A stretch of DNA of 64,000 nt from Taibaiella sp. (lineage in GTDB: Bacteria; Bacteroidota; Bacteroidia; Chitinophagales; Chitinophagaceae). How positions within the stretch are numbered: the stretch's first letter is position 1; each line of letters opens with the position of its first letter. The position numbers and the translations under genes are program-made. This document shows, piece after piece, positions 6,990 through 17,024 of this stretch. Where the stretch lies: NCBI GenBank assembly GCA_013815385.1, contig JACDGL010000005.1, forward strand, positions 1 through 64,000, read 5' to 3'. The notes under the pieces were generated by a model. It saw nothing but the letters and a program-made list of their open reading frames with translations, had not been told where the DNA came from and did not search any database.

Positions 6990-8126
6990 ATGCCAGGAAA
7001 AGAAAAATTAGTTACCAGGGTCATTGCCCTTGAAGAAGCTTTTCTGCATCCCAAACTTCGTGCATTGTATGAACCTTCTTATGTTAAGCAACTCGACTTG
7101 ATCAAGGATCGCCTTACTGATGTCGGCCCAAAACGAATTAAGCGTATGGATGCTGCAGGAATTGATTTACAAATACTCTCGCATGTCTCACCTGGTGTAC
7201 AGAATCTTGATTGTGATACAGCTATCAGTTTATCAAAAGAAATCAATGATTGGCTATTTGAAATAATTAGACATTATCCAACACGTTTTGCCGCATTTGC
7301 CATGCTTCCTACCCAATCTCCACATGAGGCTGCAAAGGAATTGGAAAGAACAGTAACAAAGTATGGATTTAAAGGAGCATTGATCAATGGCCATACACAC
7401 GGAATTTATCTTGATGATGATTCTTTCTCGCCGCTTTTAGAATGTGCCCAGGCGTTGGATGTGCCGATATATATTCATCCAACTGATCCGCCACAGGCAA
7501 TCACCGATATTTATTATAAAGACTATCCAGCTATGGTAACTGGAGGATGGGGCTGGCAGGTAGAGACTGGGACGCATCTTCTAAGATTGATGTGTGGTGG
7601 CATTTTTGACAGGTACCCACGCCTGAAGATTATTATTGGACACATGGGAGAATTAATCCCATATAATTTACAGCGTATCAACAAAGCTCTTACATTGGGG
7701 AATTGGCTTATTGCAGGTCAATCAAAAGCTGTTGGAACAGGGACGCAGAAAGCAATGCAAAAAAGTGTATTTTACTATATGCGTAATAACGTCTTTATTA
7801 CCACGAGTGGTGTCTTTGATCATGCGGCTTTAAATTGCGCTTTAGCTGAATTAGGTATTGACAATATCTTGTTTTCGGTAGATGATCCCTTTGGGGACAA
7901 TTTCGAAGCTATGGAATTTCTAAATACTGCTCAATTATCAAAAAATGATAAGGAAAAGCTTGCGCATAGAAACGCTGAACGAATCCTGAAACTTTCATCT
8001 AATATATATTCCAGTAACGAATCAAACTCATTAATTTTTCCTCGTTTAAAATCTTCCATTTTTACTTTTAAAGCGAAGGTCAAGTCCAAAATTGGACGTA
8101 TGGTATTATCGTTTTTAGTGAAATGA
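6990..8126 (+). CDS. Amidohydrolase-2 family metal-dependent decarboxylase/hydrolase
   Basis: TIM-barrel amidohydrolase (PF04909), 378 aa. The N-terminal IALEEAF matches the metal-ligand motif of the 2,3-dihydroxybenzoate/gamma-resorcylate decarboxylase branch. The other expected ligands are present: His in YIHPTDPP, His in IIIGHMGE and Asp in FSVDDPFGDN. A plausible reaction is non-oxidative decarboxylation of an aromatic acid; hydrolysis cannot be excluded. The last 50 residues (after RILKLSSN) go beyond the family core and are basic. The gene is AT-rich and sits between accessory genes with no obvious pathway partners. Confidence 0.85.
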   Translation: MPGKEKLVTRVIALEEAFLHPKLRALYEPSYVKQLDLIKDRLTDVGPKRIKRMDAAGIDLQILSHVSPGVQNLDCDTAISLSKEINDWLFEIIRHYPTRFAAFAMLPTQSPHEAAKELERTVTKYGFKGALINGHTHGIYLDDDSFSPLLECAQALDVPIYIHPTDPPQAITDIYYKDYPAMVTGGWGWQVETGTHLLRLMCGGIFDRYPRLKIIIGHMGELIPYNLQRINKALTLGNWLIAGQSKAVGTGTQKAMQKSVFYYMRNNVFITTSGVFDHAALNCALAELGIDNILFSVDDPFGDNFEAMEFLNTAQLSKNDKEKLAHRNAERILKLSSNIYSSNESNSLIFPRLKSSIFTFKAKVKSKIGRMVLSFLVK

Positions 8127-8449
8127 AGCATTGATTCCACTATCTTAAAAATGAAGAAAGCGCCATGACAGTATTTCATCTTACCCAAATAAACTCTGCT
8201 ATTTTCACTAAGAGTATTAATCCTGGCAATTCGTTTCTAGTTGTTTTGTCAAATATTGTTTTCACAATAATTTTGTTGGTTTAATCTTATCATACATTTA
8301 ACTGTTTTCAGGCATTCCAGTTTTACCTGCGCGTTCTATTTTCTGAATAATGTCTCAATTAATAGTTTGAAATTGTACGTTACTTTTCATTGTTTAAAAA
8401 TAATTTTAAATGTTACGCTGTACATCAGTATAACAAATGAATGCACCCA
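8127..8449. other. Noncoding AT-rich gap
   Basis: 323 bp between the amidohydrolase and the convergent T9SS cargo gene. No credible gene, hairpin terminator or promoter box was found. Confidence 0.5.
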
Positions 8450-9703
8450 TTAGTAATTTACCGAAAGCTTACCGGAGACAAGATCGCCATATAGTGAAAA
8501 TGCCCTGTATATATATATACCTGGAGGCAGATTGATAATTACTTTATTATTCTTAAATATATAATGACCAATATTCCTGCCATCCATATTATACACATTC
8601 ATCTGATCAAAAGGATCATTGCCTACAGATATAAAAGAAATGTTGCTGCCTTGCTCTGCTACCTTTAGCATGCTGCTGTGGCCTACATTATTTATACCAG
8701 TCATCCCTATGTGCACAGTGCCTGTCTGCGTTTCTGTAAAGCAACTGTTTGAAACTGTGTGACTGGTTATATACGAACCACTACTACTATAGGTATGTAC
8801 CGGATCGCTAGCTGTATTGTGAGCGCCATCGCCAAATGTCCATTCATTATTGGCAACAATTGGGTTACCTGCTATAAAAGTGACTGTATTCGCAGACAGC
8901 GAGTAGCTGAAACCGGCATATGGGTAATGGCCATACTGCTGCCACTGTATAAGGCTATCCATTGTTACCTTGTCTGCTATGTGTTGTAAAATGGCTGCGT
9001 CTGCTGATAAGACACCACCAAGATAAGAGGATCCTGTAGTCCGTTTATGAAATATAGAGCTATACAGTACACATGTCTGCAGGTAAGAACCGGTAAGCGC
9101 AGGGTGAACATTGTCGGACTGATAAAGCCCGATTGAAGGAAAGCTGTCTCTCACAACCTTCCATGCAGCACCTACCGGGGCTACTATAGCATTATTGTCC
9201 TTTGTCATTTGCAAATAACTTTCTCTCAAACGGAGTTGCATGCCATCATAGGTACAAATGAACGGATAAATAGCACAGTTGGCCCGGTCGCCATCTGCAT
9301 GGCCCCATGTCATCATAAACATTGTCTGGGTACAGCTATCATTGGTGCGTATCATGCTATCAAGCTTATGCGCATAGGGATAAACCTGAGTGTCTACCTG
9401 GGAGGGTGAAAAGGAAGGTAGCTCACTTTGCTCCTGCAACACTACCATGTCCCATTGCTGCGAGAATATCAATGAGATCGTAGGCGCATAGGAGCAGTGC
9501 TCTTCGAATGTGTATCCTCCAGGGTCGGACTGGCTGAATACCAATGTATCGCCCATTGCTGCTGCTAAAGATTGCAACATCGCAGGCATACTATTCGTGT
9601 AGGTATAGCTGTTGCCAATAAATAATATTTTTCGTGTGGTAGCATCGGATGTCCATGAAAACAGCAAAATGGTTATAAACAGTAATTTTTTAAAATGATG
9701 CAT
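8450..9703 (-). CDS. Secreted SGNH-type hydrolase with PKD domain and T9SS tail
   Basis: Protein of 417 aa. It has a signal peptide (about 1-21), then an SGNH-like domain (about 24-245) with ILFIGNSYTYTNSMPAML as block I and SDNVHPALTG carrying the catalytic Asp-x-x-His of block V. A PKD domain follows at about 260-335 (WTFGDGAHNTASDPVHTY), and a C-terminal T9SS type A sorting domain fills the last 75 residues. Such proteins are exported by the type IX system and act at the cell surface or outside. The substrate is unknown; an esterase or acetylhydrolase on polysaccharide is a family-level guess. First of five minus-strand T9SS cargo genes. Confidence 0.85.
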   Translation of the reverse strand: MHHFKKLLFITILLFSWTSDATTRKILFIGNSYTYTNSMPAMLQSLAAAMGDTLVFSQSDPGGYTFEEHCSYAPTISLIFSQQWDMVVLQEQSELPSFSPSQVDTQVYPYAHKLDSMIRTNDSCTQTMFMMTWGHADGDRANCAIYPFICTYDGMQLRLRESYLQMTKDNNAIVAPVGAAWKVVRDSFPSIGLYQSDNVHPALTGSYLQTCVLYSSIFHKRTTGSSYLGGVLSADAAILQHIADKVTMDSLIQWQQYGHYPYAGFSYSLSANTVTFIAGNPIVANNEWTFGDGAHNTASDPVHTYSSSGSYITSHTVSNSCFTETQTGTVHIGMTGINNVGHSSMLKVAEQGSNISFISVGNDPFDQMNVYNMDGRNIGHYIFKNNKVIINLPPGIYIYRAFSLYGDLVSGKLSVNY

Positions 9704-9857
9704 AGGGATATATTTTAGAGTTTGTATTATTTACAAATTCATCAATGACAATGGCTTTTAGCAAATTATGTAAGACGGGATAAATATCGTTTTGGGTTGG
9801 TCAAAAATGGATAAAAAGTAGAGCGCCTATGTAAGTATTGCTAATGAGATATGTTTT

Positions 9858-11339
9858 TTATTCTTTTACAAACTTCCTTATTACAACACCATTCATCTTA
9901 ATAAAATAGACGCCCTGTGGCAGATCGCTTACATTTACCTGGACATTCGGGGTATTATACTGCCTGCTAAAAACAGTTCTGGCAGCAGCATCGTATATCT
10001 CTATATTGGCAATATTATCATGAGCGGTAACTGTCAATATGTTACTGGCAGGATTAGGGTAAATAACCATGCTACTATTTAGAGCCAGAGGAGCGACGCC
10101 CGTTATGGAGGTTCTATATTTTGCTACATAGGAAGGATAGGTGTAATCAGTATGCATTCGCGTAGGTGAAAGCCAGGGTACAATGACAGTAGTATCTGTA
10201 AAAGCACCCGCTGCATAAATATTGCCATTTGCATCGGAGCAAATAGAGTATATGGCTTGGTTGGCATTTAAAGCATTTACACCAATACCAGTATTGCTCC
10301 AGGTTGTTCCATCCCATTTTGCTACATAGCACGGATGTATTGTATCCCTGGTATAAACAATTCCGGTAGTCAGGTCTAAGTTCGGTTTGATCAGGTTAAC
10401 TGTAGTATCGGTAAAGCTACCTGTGGTATATAAATTCCCCTGCCCATCAAGGCATAGAGAAAAGATTATATTGTTGGCTTTTAAAGAATTTGCGCCTGTG
10501 CCTAACTCTGACCAGGTAGTGCCATCCCATTTGGCAACATAATATTTGTGGTTGCTATTTGTAAACCACCCCGTCGCATATAAATTGCCAGCAGCGTCTT
10601 CCGCCAACGCCTCTATATTTTCTCCATGATAATAGTTAAACGCAACGGCACCGCCTACTTCTGACCAGTTGGTGCCATCCCACTTTGCCACATATAGATC
10701 GGCCTTGGTAACACTAGCATTATTCGAAAAAGCTCCGGCAACATATATGTGGTCTAGTGTATCAACGACCATACAATTAATATATGCATTTGCATTGAGG
10801 CTATGACTGCCTGTTCCCACCTCACTCCACCTTACGCCATCCCATTTAGCCACAAAATACCTATATGAAGCATCATGAAAACCACCTGCGGCATAGAGAT
10901 TTCCGTGCCTGTCTGTAGCAATAGCAGATATATCTGAAGCAACAGGGAAGCCTGTACCTACAGGGCTCCAGTATGCGCCGTCCCACCGGGCTACATAATA
11001 ACCAGCTAAGGATTGGCTGAACGCAGGGGCATATACATTGCCTGCTATGTCAGCAAAAACGGTCTTGATTTGCCCCGCAGATGGATCCAGTGAAGATGAA
11101 CCATGACCTAATTCATTCCATGATGTACCATCCCATTTATATACAGAATGGCCTCCGGAATCATCGATAAGCTCTCCACATGTATATATATTACCATGGA
11201 TATCAGTACACCCGGCATACAGGCTGCCCCCGGCTACATTAAGTCCATGGATTCCTATGCCTACTTTCTGCCAACTCTGAGCTGCGCTGTTAATTATGAA
11301 TGCCGGTAAACAAATAAGTATAAAGCAAATTTTTTTCAT
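9858..11339 (-). CDS. T9SS-exported beta-propeller-like repeat protein
   Basis: Secreted protein of 493 aa. ATG 11339 was chosen because it gives a proper signal peptide (MKKICFILICLPAFIINSAAQ, cut after Ala-Gln); longer reading upstream has no signal character. The body carries about eight tandem repeats of roughly 45-55 residues with the pattern GNLYAAG-F ... YVAKWDGT-WSEVGTG ... LNAN, as in propeller proteins. The last 75 residues are a T9SS type A sorting domain (SSMVIYPNPASNILTV ... GVYFIKMNG). A TAnnTTTG box (TATATTTG) lies at 11391-11384 on the minus strand. Binding partner unknown. Confidence 0.85.
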   Translation of the reverse strand: MKKICFILICLPAFIINSAAQSWQKVGIGIHGLNVAGGSLYAGCTDIHGNIYTCGELIDDSGGHSVYKWDGTSWNELGHGSSSLDPSAGQIKTVFADIAGNVYAPAFSQSLAGYYVARWDGAYWSPVGTGFPVASDISAIATDRHGNLYAAGGFHDASYRYFVAKWDGVRWSEVGTGSHSLNANAYINCMVVDTLDHIYVAGAFSNNASVTKADLYVAKWDGTNWSEVGGAVAFNYYHGENIEALAEDAAGNLYATGWFTNSNHKYYVAKWDGTTWSELGTGANSLKANNIIFSLCLDGQGNLYTTGSFTDTTVNLIKPNLDLTTGIVYTRDTIHPCYVAKWDGTTWSNTGIGVNALNANQAIYSICSDANGNIYAAGAFTDTTVIVPWLSPTRMHTDYTYPSYVAKYRTSITGVAPLALNSSMVIYPNPASNILTVTAHDNIANIEIYDAAARTVFSRQYNTPNVQVNVSDLPQGVYFIKMNGVVIRKFVKE

Positions 11340-11383
11340 GTTTTGAGGATTTATAGGGGTTGAATAATATAGGTTTGACATTT

Positions 11384-11391
11384 CAAATATA
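11384..11391 (-). promoter_or_regulatory. -7 box of the 9858-11339 cargo gene
   Basis: TATATTTG on the minus strand, 45 bases before ATG 11339. This supports that start over the longer reading beginning at 11459. No clear -33 box. Confidence 0.35.
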
Positions 11392-11526
11392 CTTTTTTGA
11401 AACCATCGTTGAATTTTATGTACAAATAAAGATTGGCTAATTGAACAAATACTTGGCATTTGACAAGAAATGAGCCTATACTCTTTTTTTATTTCATTTC
11501 CGCTTTCCGCCTAACTTTACCGAATC

Positions 11527-12714
11527 ATGAATCTATACACTACCCAGGGTCCTATTACCATAACTTGTCATAAACGCATTGCACCTTACCTGGAACAGGA
11601 AGTAAAAGACCTGGGATTTACCGTTGAGGAAACATTTGTGACAGGGGTACGCCTCACCGGCACCATTAACGATTGCATACGCCTGAACCTGAACCTGCGC
11701 TGTGCCAGCCAGGTATTATACAGCCTGAAGAAATTTGAGGCTCAGAATGCGGACGATGTATATAAAAACCTGCAAAATTACCAGTGGGAAAATGTACTCC
11801 CCGACCCCGGCTTTTTCTCCGTGACCAGCAATGTGCTAAACGACACTATCAATAACAGTATGTATGCCAACCTGCGGGTGAAGGATGCAATAGTAGATAG
11901 GATACGTGAGAAAAGAGGCAGCCGCCCCTCAACAGGTGCAGAACTGACCGGAGCCGTGATACACCTATTCTGGAAGAACGACGATGCAGAAGTATTTATT
12001 GATACATCGGGCGACTCACTTGCAAGGCATGGGTACCGCAAAATACCGGGCCGAGCACCAATGCTGGAAGCGCTGGCATCAGCTACCATATATGCAACAC
12101 GCTGGGACAGGCTATCGCCCTTTGTGAATCCCATGTGCGGTTCGGGCACTGTGGCGATAGAAGCTGCACTGATAGCCACCAATACCCGGCCGGGCTTATT
12201 CAGGCTTAACTATGCTTTTATGCACCTGGCAGGATATGACAAGGAAGTGTATGAGCAAGAAATGGAAACGCTGAATAAACAGATAACAGATGTACCCGGA
12301 CTGGCGATCGTAGCCACCGACTACAGTGAAGTGGCCATTGCCAATGCCCGCAAAAATGCTGTGGCAGCGGGTGTTGCCGATCTTATCCAATTTTCTATTT
12401 GCGATTTTGAGACAACAGATGTGCCGCAAGGGAAAGGCGGTGTCATGTTCATGAACCCTGAGTATGGTGAACGCCTCGGCGAGGAATCGGAGCTGGAAGC
12501 CACCTACAAACGCATTGGTGATTTTATGAAGAAAAAGTGCGGCGGGTACTTTGGCTATGTATTCACCGGCAACCTGGAGCTGGCCAAAAAAATAGGGTTA
12601 AAGGCAAAAAGGAGAATAGAATTTTATACAAGCACCATCGACTGCAGGCTAATGGAATTTGAATTGTATGATGGTAGCAGAAGAGTGGCACGGCCTGTAA
12701 ATGACGAGGCGTAA
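11527..12714 (+). CDS. rlmL: THUMP-domain class I RNA methyltransferase (RlmL-type)
   Basis: SAM-dependent methyltransferase of 395 aa, of the type that makes m2G2445 in 23S rRNA. A THUMP RNA-binding domain occupies about 1-160. The Rossmann methyltransferase part follows, with FVNPMCGSGTVAIEAAL as SAM motif I (about 200-216), IVATDYSEVAIANARKN as motif II, and MNPEYGERLG as the catalytic NPxY-like motif. Glu replaces the more usual second Pro, as I recall for Bacteroidota members. Only the RlmL half of the E. coli RlmKL fusion is present. Single gene, divergent from the upstream cargo gene. Confidence 0.88.
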   Translation: MNLYTTQGPITITCHKRIAPYLEQEVKDLGFTVEETFVTGVRLTGTINDCIRLNLNLRCASQVLYSLKKFEAQNADDVYKNLQNYQWENVLPDPGFFSVTSNVLNDTINNSMYANLRVKDAIVDRIREKRGSRPSTGAELTGAVIHLFWKNDDAEVFIDTSGDSLARHGYRKIPGRAPMLEALASATIYATRWDRLSPFVNPMCGSGTVAIEAALIATNTRPGLFRLNYAFMHLAGYDKEVYEQEMETLNKQITDVPGLAIVATDYSEVAIANARKNAVAAGVADLIQFSICDFETTDVPQGKGGVMFMNPEYGERLGEESELEATYKRIGDFMKKKCGGYFGYVFTGNLELAKKIGLKAKRRIEFYTSTIDCRLMEFELYDGSRRVARPVNDEA

Positions 12715-12863
12715 CGGTAATGCAGGCATGAGGATACGGTAGGTATAAGAGCACGTCCATCCAGATTAGCATTCGGGATAAAGACAGATATATTATCTCC
12801 CGGCTAAGACTGCCGATAAATCTTTATTTATGTATATCTGTAAAATGGACGTACCTTAACCCC

Positions 12864-13109
12864 ATGAAACTAAAAGTATTCTCGGAAGATATTATGCTAT
12901 CTAATTATAGGTACCTGGCTACCCTTAGGCAAATAGAAAATTCCAGATATTCTTTGATCGTAACAGGCACAAAAAATGAAAGCCGAGGTATTTTTAAATA
13001 CGAGGTCACTATAGATTGCATCAATGATCCTGTATTTGACGGGAATGTACCGCAGAATATAAAAACAGCGACCTTTGCTCTGTGCAAGAAGGCCTGCCAG
13101 AAAGTCTAA
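12864..13109 (+). CDS. Small hypothetical protein
   Basis: Predicted 81-residue soluble protein, unrecognised. It contains alternating beta-like stretches (YSLIVTGTKNE, YEVTIDCIND) and a C-terminal Cys-rich helix (ALCKKACQKV). It stands alone on the plus strand between rlmL and the convergent kelch gene. It may be a real small gene, judging from its clean start and length, but there is no family evidence. Confidence 0.45.
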   Translation: MKLKVFSEDIMLSNYRYLATLRQIENSRYSLIVTGTKNESRGIFKYEVTIDCINDPVFDGNVPQNIKTATFALCKKACQKV

Positions 13110-13141
13110 TCTAATAGCACCTGATAATTTAAGCTTACCCT

Positions 13142-14392
13142 TTACTTAATTAACACGGTTCTGCCCAGTAAGTTACCTGCTTTGGTTATCTCTATTAAAT
13201 ATTGCCCATAAGCAAGCGGCGTGATATCTAATATATTATTTGCAGGCAAGCCGCCCTCCATTAACTTTTGGCCCATTATGTTGTAGATAGTAAATGTGCA
13301 GTTTTTAGGAATAGAATTACCTGTAAAGCTAATATGCACTTTATTAATAGCAGGATTTGGATAACAGGAAATAGTGTTCACGTCCGCACTTACCCAGGCT
13401 ACTGAAGCAGGCAGAGAAAATTCCCACCAATCCTGGTAATACATACCCCCTGTGGAGGTATTGATCCCTGTACCCAGATACGTTTTGCCATTACTAAGTG
13501 TGCCTGATATTAAATAAGACCTGGCAGGCATAGGAGAAGGAGGCAAGGCGGTCCATACATCAGTAACCGGATCATAGACGAAAAAATCATGAAAGTCGGT
13601 ATCACCCAGTAATTCGCCCATACCACAGTATGCCTTATTATTTATCACAAAACTAATACCGCCCAGCCTTCCCAGCACAGGGAAATCTGCTACCCTACTC
13701 CAGTTATCTGCTGCAGGGTCATATGAATAGGTAAAGCGGGGGAATTTAATATCAAAGATTCCGGCATGTACAATACTATCTATCTCCCCTCCCGATATAT
13801 AGCCTTTGCTGCCAATGCTAAAAGAAAACGGTAACAGCAGATAGCTTGAGTCGTATGGCAGATTCCTTTTCTTTGTCCATACATCGGTAGCAGGATCGTA
13901 TTCCCAAAAATCGTTTTTAGGAACTCGGTGAGGATCGATGGATTGGGTATCCAACCCACCGCCTACATAAGCTTTATTGCCAATAACAAAGCAACTGGCA
14001 TAAGACCTGATGCCGCCCGGAAAATCTGCTTTTTGAGCCCATGTACGGCTGGTGGGATCATACTGCCAAAGGTCCTTTTTAAAGTGAGTACTGTCGTTGC
14101 CCAGCGCTATGTAGCCTTTACCACCTATAGCAAACGCAATCCCGTTTTCCCGCGCATCTACTATACCAGGCGTATTGCCTATCCGCAACCAGGTATCAGT
14201 GGGTGCGTAGTACCTAAAGAACGACCTATCGCCCGCTCCGCCAACATATATAGTATCATTTATAGTAAATGAAAAAGCGCCAGCGGTAAGGCCATCTATA
14301 AAATCTCCTTTTTTAACCCAGTTTTGAGCAATACAATAATGGCTACATACAAGACAACCAAGCACCAATAGATAAGAGCAGACCTTTTTCAT
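13142..14392 (-). CDS. T9SS-exported kelch-repeat protein
   Basis: Secreted 416-aa protein. The signal peptide (about 1-22) ends in CIAQ. Six or so kelch repeats of about 50 residues follow, each with the GKGYI/NKAYVGGG turn and a later YDPATDVWTKK strand, predicting a beta-propeller like that of galactose oxidase. The last 70 residues are a T9SS sorting domain (ISCYPNPAINKVHISF ... YLIEITKAG). No catalytic residues of galactose oxidase (Cys-Tyr cofactor) are evident. Probably a binding protein on the surface. Confidence 0.9.
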   Translation of the reverse strand: MKKVCSYLLVLGCLVCSHYCIAQNWVKKGDFIDGLTAGAFSFTINDTIYVGGAGDRSFFRYYAPTDTWLRIGNTPGIVDARENGIAFAIGGKGYIALGNDSTHFKKDLWQYDPTSRTWAQKADFPGGIRSYASCFVIGNKAYVGGGLDTQSIDPHRVPKNDFWEYDPATDVWTKKRNLPYDSSYLLLPFSFSIGSKGYISGGEIDSIVHAGIFDIKFPRFTYSYDPAADNWSRVADFPVLGRLGGISFVINNKAYCGMGELLGDTDFHDFFVYDPVTDVWTALPPSPMPARSYLISGTLSNGKTYLGTGINTSTGGMYYQDWWEFSLPASVAWVSADVNTISCYPNPAINKVHISFTGNSIPKNCTFTIYNIMGQKLMEGGLPANNILDITPLAYGQYLIEITKAGNLLGRTVLIK

Positions 14393-14568
14393 TTTACTAA
14401 CATTTCCCTATTGACGTATCTATTATAACTGTCGTTAGTATAAAAACAAATATCCCCCTAAAAGGGTGGTGTGGCAATTATTACCTAAAGACATGCAGTA
14501 AGGATAATCTGTAATTCCTATTTTCCTAAATATTAAGTGATTATTTCTTTATGTTTATAACTTAGAGC

Positions 14569-15105
14569 ATGAAGAAGACCTTCTTTATATTATTCCTGAT
14601 CGCCCATAACTGTATGGGCCAAACTTACATGTCATTAGTTCCTTGTCTCACCAATAGCCCAGGTACCCTGGGAGAAAAGGCAAATATATCTTTTGAAGTA
14701 GGCAGGCAATGGGATGTATTTAGCCTGGGTGTTGATATTGGACGTACCAGCCTCGGCAAGGTAGATGGCAAAGACACAACCATATACCTAGAGGTACGGC
14801 CAAACCTCAACATTTTTCAGCAGGGAAAGTTTACCAATACCTTTACTCCGGGTATCGGATACATCTTTGGAGCTGAAGAGAATTTCATGACTGAGCTTAC
14901 TAGCGGCATAGAATACGCTTATAACGACAAACTGCACTTTAATATTTACTTCGGACAATATTTTTACAGCGGCAAGGTAAGCGCGAGCAATGTTACCTTT
15001 TTCGGATTATCTGTGATGTATTATTTCTTACCTACAAAAACAGGGGCAATATTTAAAAGAGAACCGGGTGAAGGTAAAGACAAGACAAAAAAAGGGAAAG
15101 GGTAA
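14569..15105 (+). CDS. Putative outer-membrane beta-barrel protein
   Basis: 178-aa protein with a signal peptide (about 1-18, ending NCMGQ) and alternating hydrophobic strands (FSLGVDIGRTSLGKV, FTPGIGYIFG, HFNIYFGQYFY, FFGLSVMYYFL) as in small outer-membrane barrels. The C-terminal 20 residues are a Lys/Gly-rich tail (EGKDKTKKGKG) that would lie outside the barrel. Convergent with the next cargo gene, 12 bp apart. Function unknown. Confidence 0.6.
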   Translation: MKKTFFILFLIAHNCMGQTYMSLVPCLTNSPGTLGEKANISFEVGRQWDVFSLGVDIGRTSLGKVDGKDTTIYLEVRPNLNIFQQGKFTNTFTPGIGYIFGAEENFMTELTSGIEYAYNDKLHFNIYFGQYFYSGKVSASNVTFFGLSVMYYFLPTKTGAIFKREPGEGKDKTKKGKG

Positions 15106-15117
15106 AAGCAGCATCAC

Positions 15118-16836
15118 TTACTTTTTCACTAATGTCTTATATAACCGGCCACCATCAGCGGATGCTAATTGCAATAAATAGGTGCCGGCATGCAGTCGAT
15201 CCAAATAAATTGTTTCTTTATTATTGCTTATCAATCCGGTACAGACTTGCCTGCCAGTAAGATCAAATATCTTGTACAGAGTAATGCCGTGAAGTCCTTC
15301 TATTGTAATGTTATCCTCCATAGGGATGGGAAATATAACCACCTCATTCAATGAAGGAAAGCTTTTTATACTAGTACTGCTATCTACTTCGCAGTTTGGA
15401 CGACCAAACTTTGCTATAAAAAAATCTGTTTCACCGCCGCTGCTATGTAAATTTTCAGAGGCTACTATAATGTTGCTTTGAAACTGACCGCCAGCGTAAT
15501 AGTTACCGTAATTATCCACTCCTAAAGAGGTGGGATAGGCATCTCCACCGGCAAGAGTATCCACTCCTATCACTAATCCGGAATGCGCATTTATCGTGGC
15601 AATAAAAATATGATAGCCACTAGTATTCCTGGTATAACTATCCCAACTGAATCTACCCGGATAATCTCCTATTACCGCTACAGTATCACCAAAAAGAGCC
15701 ACGCTACTTCCTTCACTTGCTGCATCAGTTGATGCATTGGTAGCCCATATATTATCGCCATTACTATCCAGCTTAATCAAAAAGGGCGACGCTACCGATG
15801 AAAGCCCAAAGCTGTTATGGAATGTAGCTCCATTAAATGTATATCCTGGTGCTGTAGCACCTGTAATGTAAATATATCCCTGAGGGTCTACCAGCGGTCG
15901 GTTAGCCACTCCCCCATAGCCAGCTGAATCGTTATTTTGTTTTGTCCATTTGTTTATGCCCGCATTATCAAACGCGCCTAAATAGAGGCAGTAACTAACT
16001 TTGGTGGCTCCAAATTTATACACAGAAGAGCCTGACGGGAAGTGCGTACCCCCAATATAATACAAGTCCCTTTTTGCATCCCAAGTCATATGTATATTCT
16101 GCAACACATTTGGGACAGAATAGGTTATCTGCATGCTATGACCTGTTATAAATTTGCCATTCCTATCATATTTCATCAGATACAGGCCCGGGGAAGTAAC
16201 TATATATATACCCCCCACGTATGCTCCGGGCGGCAACATACATAGTAAGGCCGTATTGCCTGCCTTATCTGCATCCATATCTATAGGTACAGTTGTTACG
16301 ATAGCGCCTGTTGAAACGGTATCAGACTGCGGCATCCTTATCCATTTATAAGCACCAGATGTATCGTACTTTAAGATGAAGAGCGATTTATTAGTCTCTG
16401 TGATCAGCGTATCACTATCTATGTATGCCGGTCCTACACCATGAATTACCTGCATATATCCTGCTATATAAACACCACCGAGGGTATCGGCTTTTATGCT
16501 TTGTGCAGCATTATCTGCGCTTAGGCTGCCTATTACTTTGCTCCACCGATAAGTGCCATCACATTTAAAGCTGGCGATGCTGATATTCTGGTATCCATAT
16601 CCTGTTTTTGCATGCCCATCTATATCCGGTGAATAGCCAAATACGTTGGCAAGGACATATAAATTTCCCCATTTATCGGTAGCTATATCAATTACATTTT
16701 CCGTACTTCCGTATATTCCGGTACTAACAGAGCCACCGCCCCTTTTTCCCCACTGCCAACTTTGCGCCCGGCCAGAATAGAAAGTAGAAAGCATAAATAA
16801 AGTGAAAAATAATGCGGGTAGTAATAATCTTTTCAT
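15118..16836 (-). CDS. T9SS-exported SBBP-like repeat protein
   Basis: Secreted 572-aa protein: signal peptide (about 1-24), then repeated blades of the SBBP/NHL-like kind (GNLYVLANVFG, GGVYIAGYMQV, GYIYITGATAP, GNYYAGGQFQ) each followed by DxxIAKF-type strands. A T9SS sorting domain fills the last 75 residues (VVIFPIPMEDNITIEG ... GTYLLQLAS). The sorting-domain start reads FPIPM where FPNPM is usual. It probably folds as a propeller. Ligand unknown. Confidence 0.85.
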   Translation of the reverse strand: MKRLLLPALFFTLFMLSTFYSGRAQSWQWGKRGGGSVSTGIYGSTENVIDIATDKWGNLYVLANVFGYSPDIDGHAKTGYGYQNISIASFKCDGTYRWSKVIGSLSADNAAQSIKADTLGGVYIAGYMQVIHGVGPAYIDSDTLITETNKSLFILKYDTSGAYKWIRMPQSDTVSTGAIVTTVPIDMDADKAGNTALLCMLPPGAYVGGIYIVTSPGLYLMKYDRNGKFITGHSMQITYSVPNVLQNIHMTWDAKRDLYYIGGTHFPSGSSVYKFGATKVSYCLYLGAFDNAGINKWTKQNNDSAGYGGVANRPLVDPQGYIYITGATAPGYTFNGATFHNSFGLSSVASPFLIKLDSNGDNIWATNASTDAASEGSSVALFGDTVAVIGDYPGRFSWDSYTRNTSGYHIFIATINAHSGLVIGVDTLAGGDAYPTSLGVDNYGNYYAGGQFQSNIIVASENLHSSGGETDFFIAKFGRPNCEVDSSTSIKSFPSLNEVVIFPIPMEDNITIEGLHGITLYKIFDLTGRQVCTGLISNNKETIYLDRLHAGTYLLQLASADGGRLYKTLVKK

Positions 16837-17024
16837 ATAGGGTTAATAATTACTCCCTTAAATCTAATATATAGGATCAATATTTCAATGGTTGTAATCT
16901 TTTGTTGCGATACAATAATTATAGAAATAAGAGATGCCCTTCAAATTTTGAAGCTAGTAGTAACTCTTAATTAATAAATAGGAATAAAAGATAGATTTCT
17001 ATGAGCGATGCGTTAATAGATATT

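Noticed and set aside
6990-8126. Loss of a metal ligand in the amidohydrolase (EEAF rather than EEHF)
   Set aside because: The 2,3-dihydroxybenzoate decarboxylase branch normally has ALEEAF, so this is not a defect.
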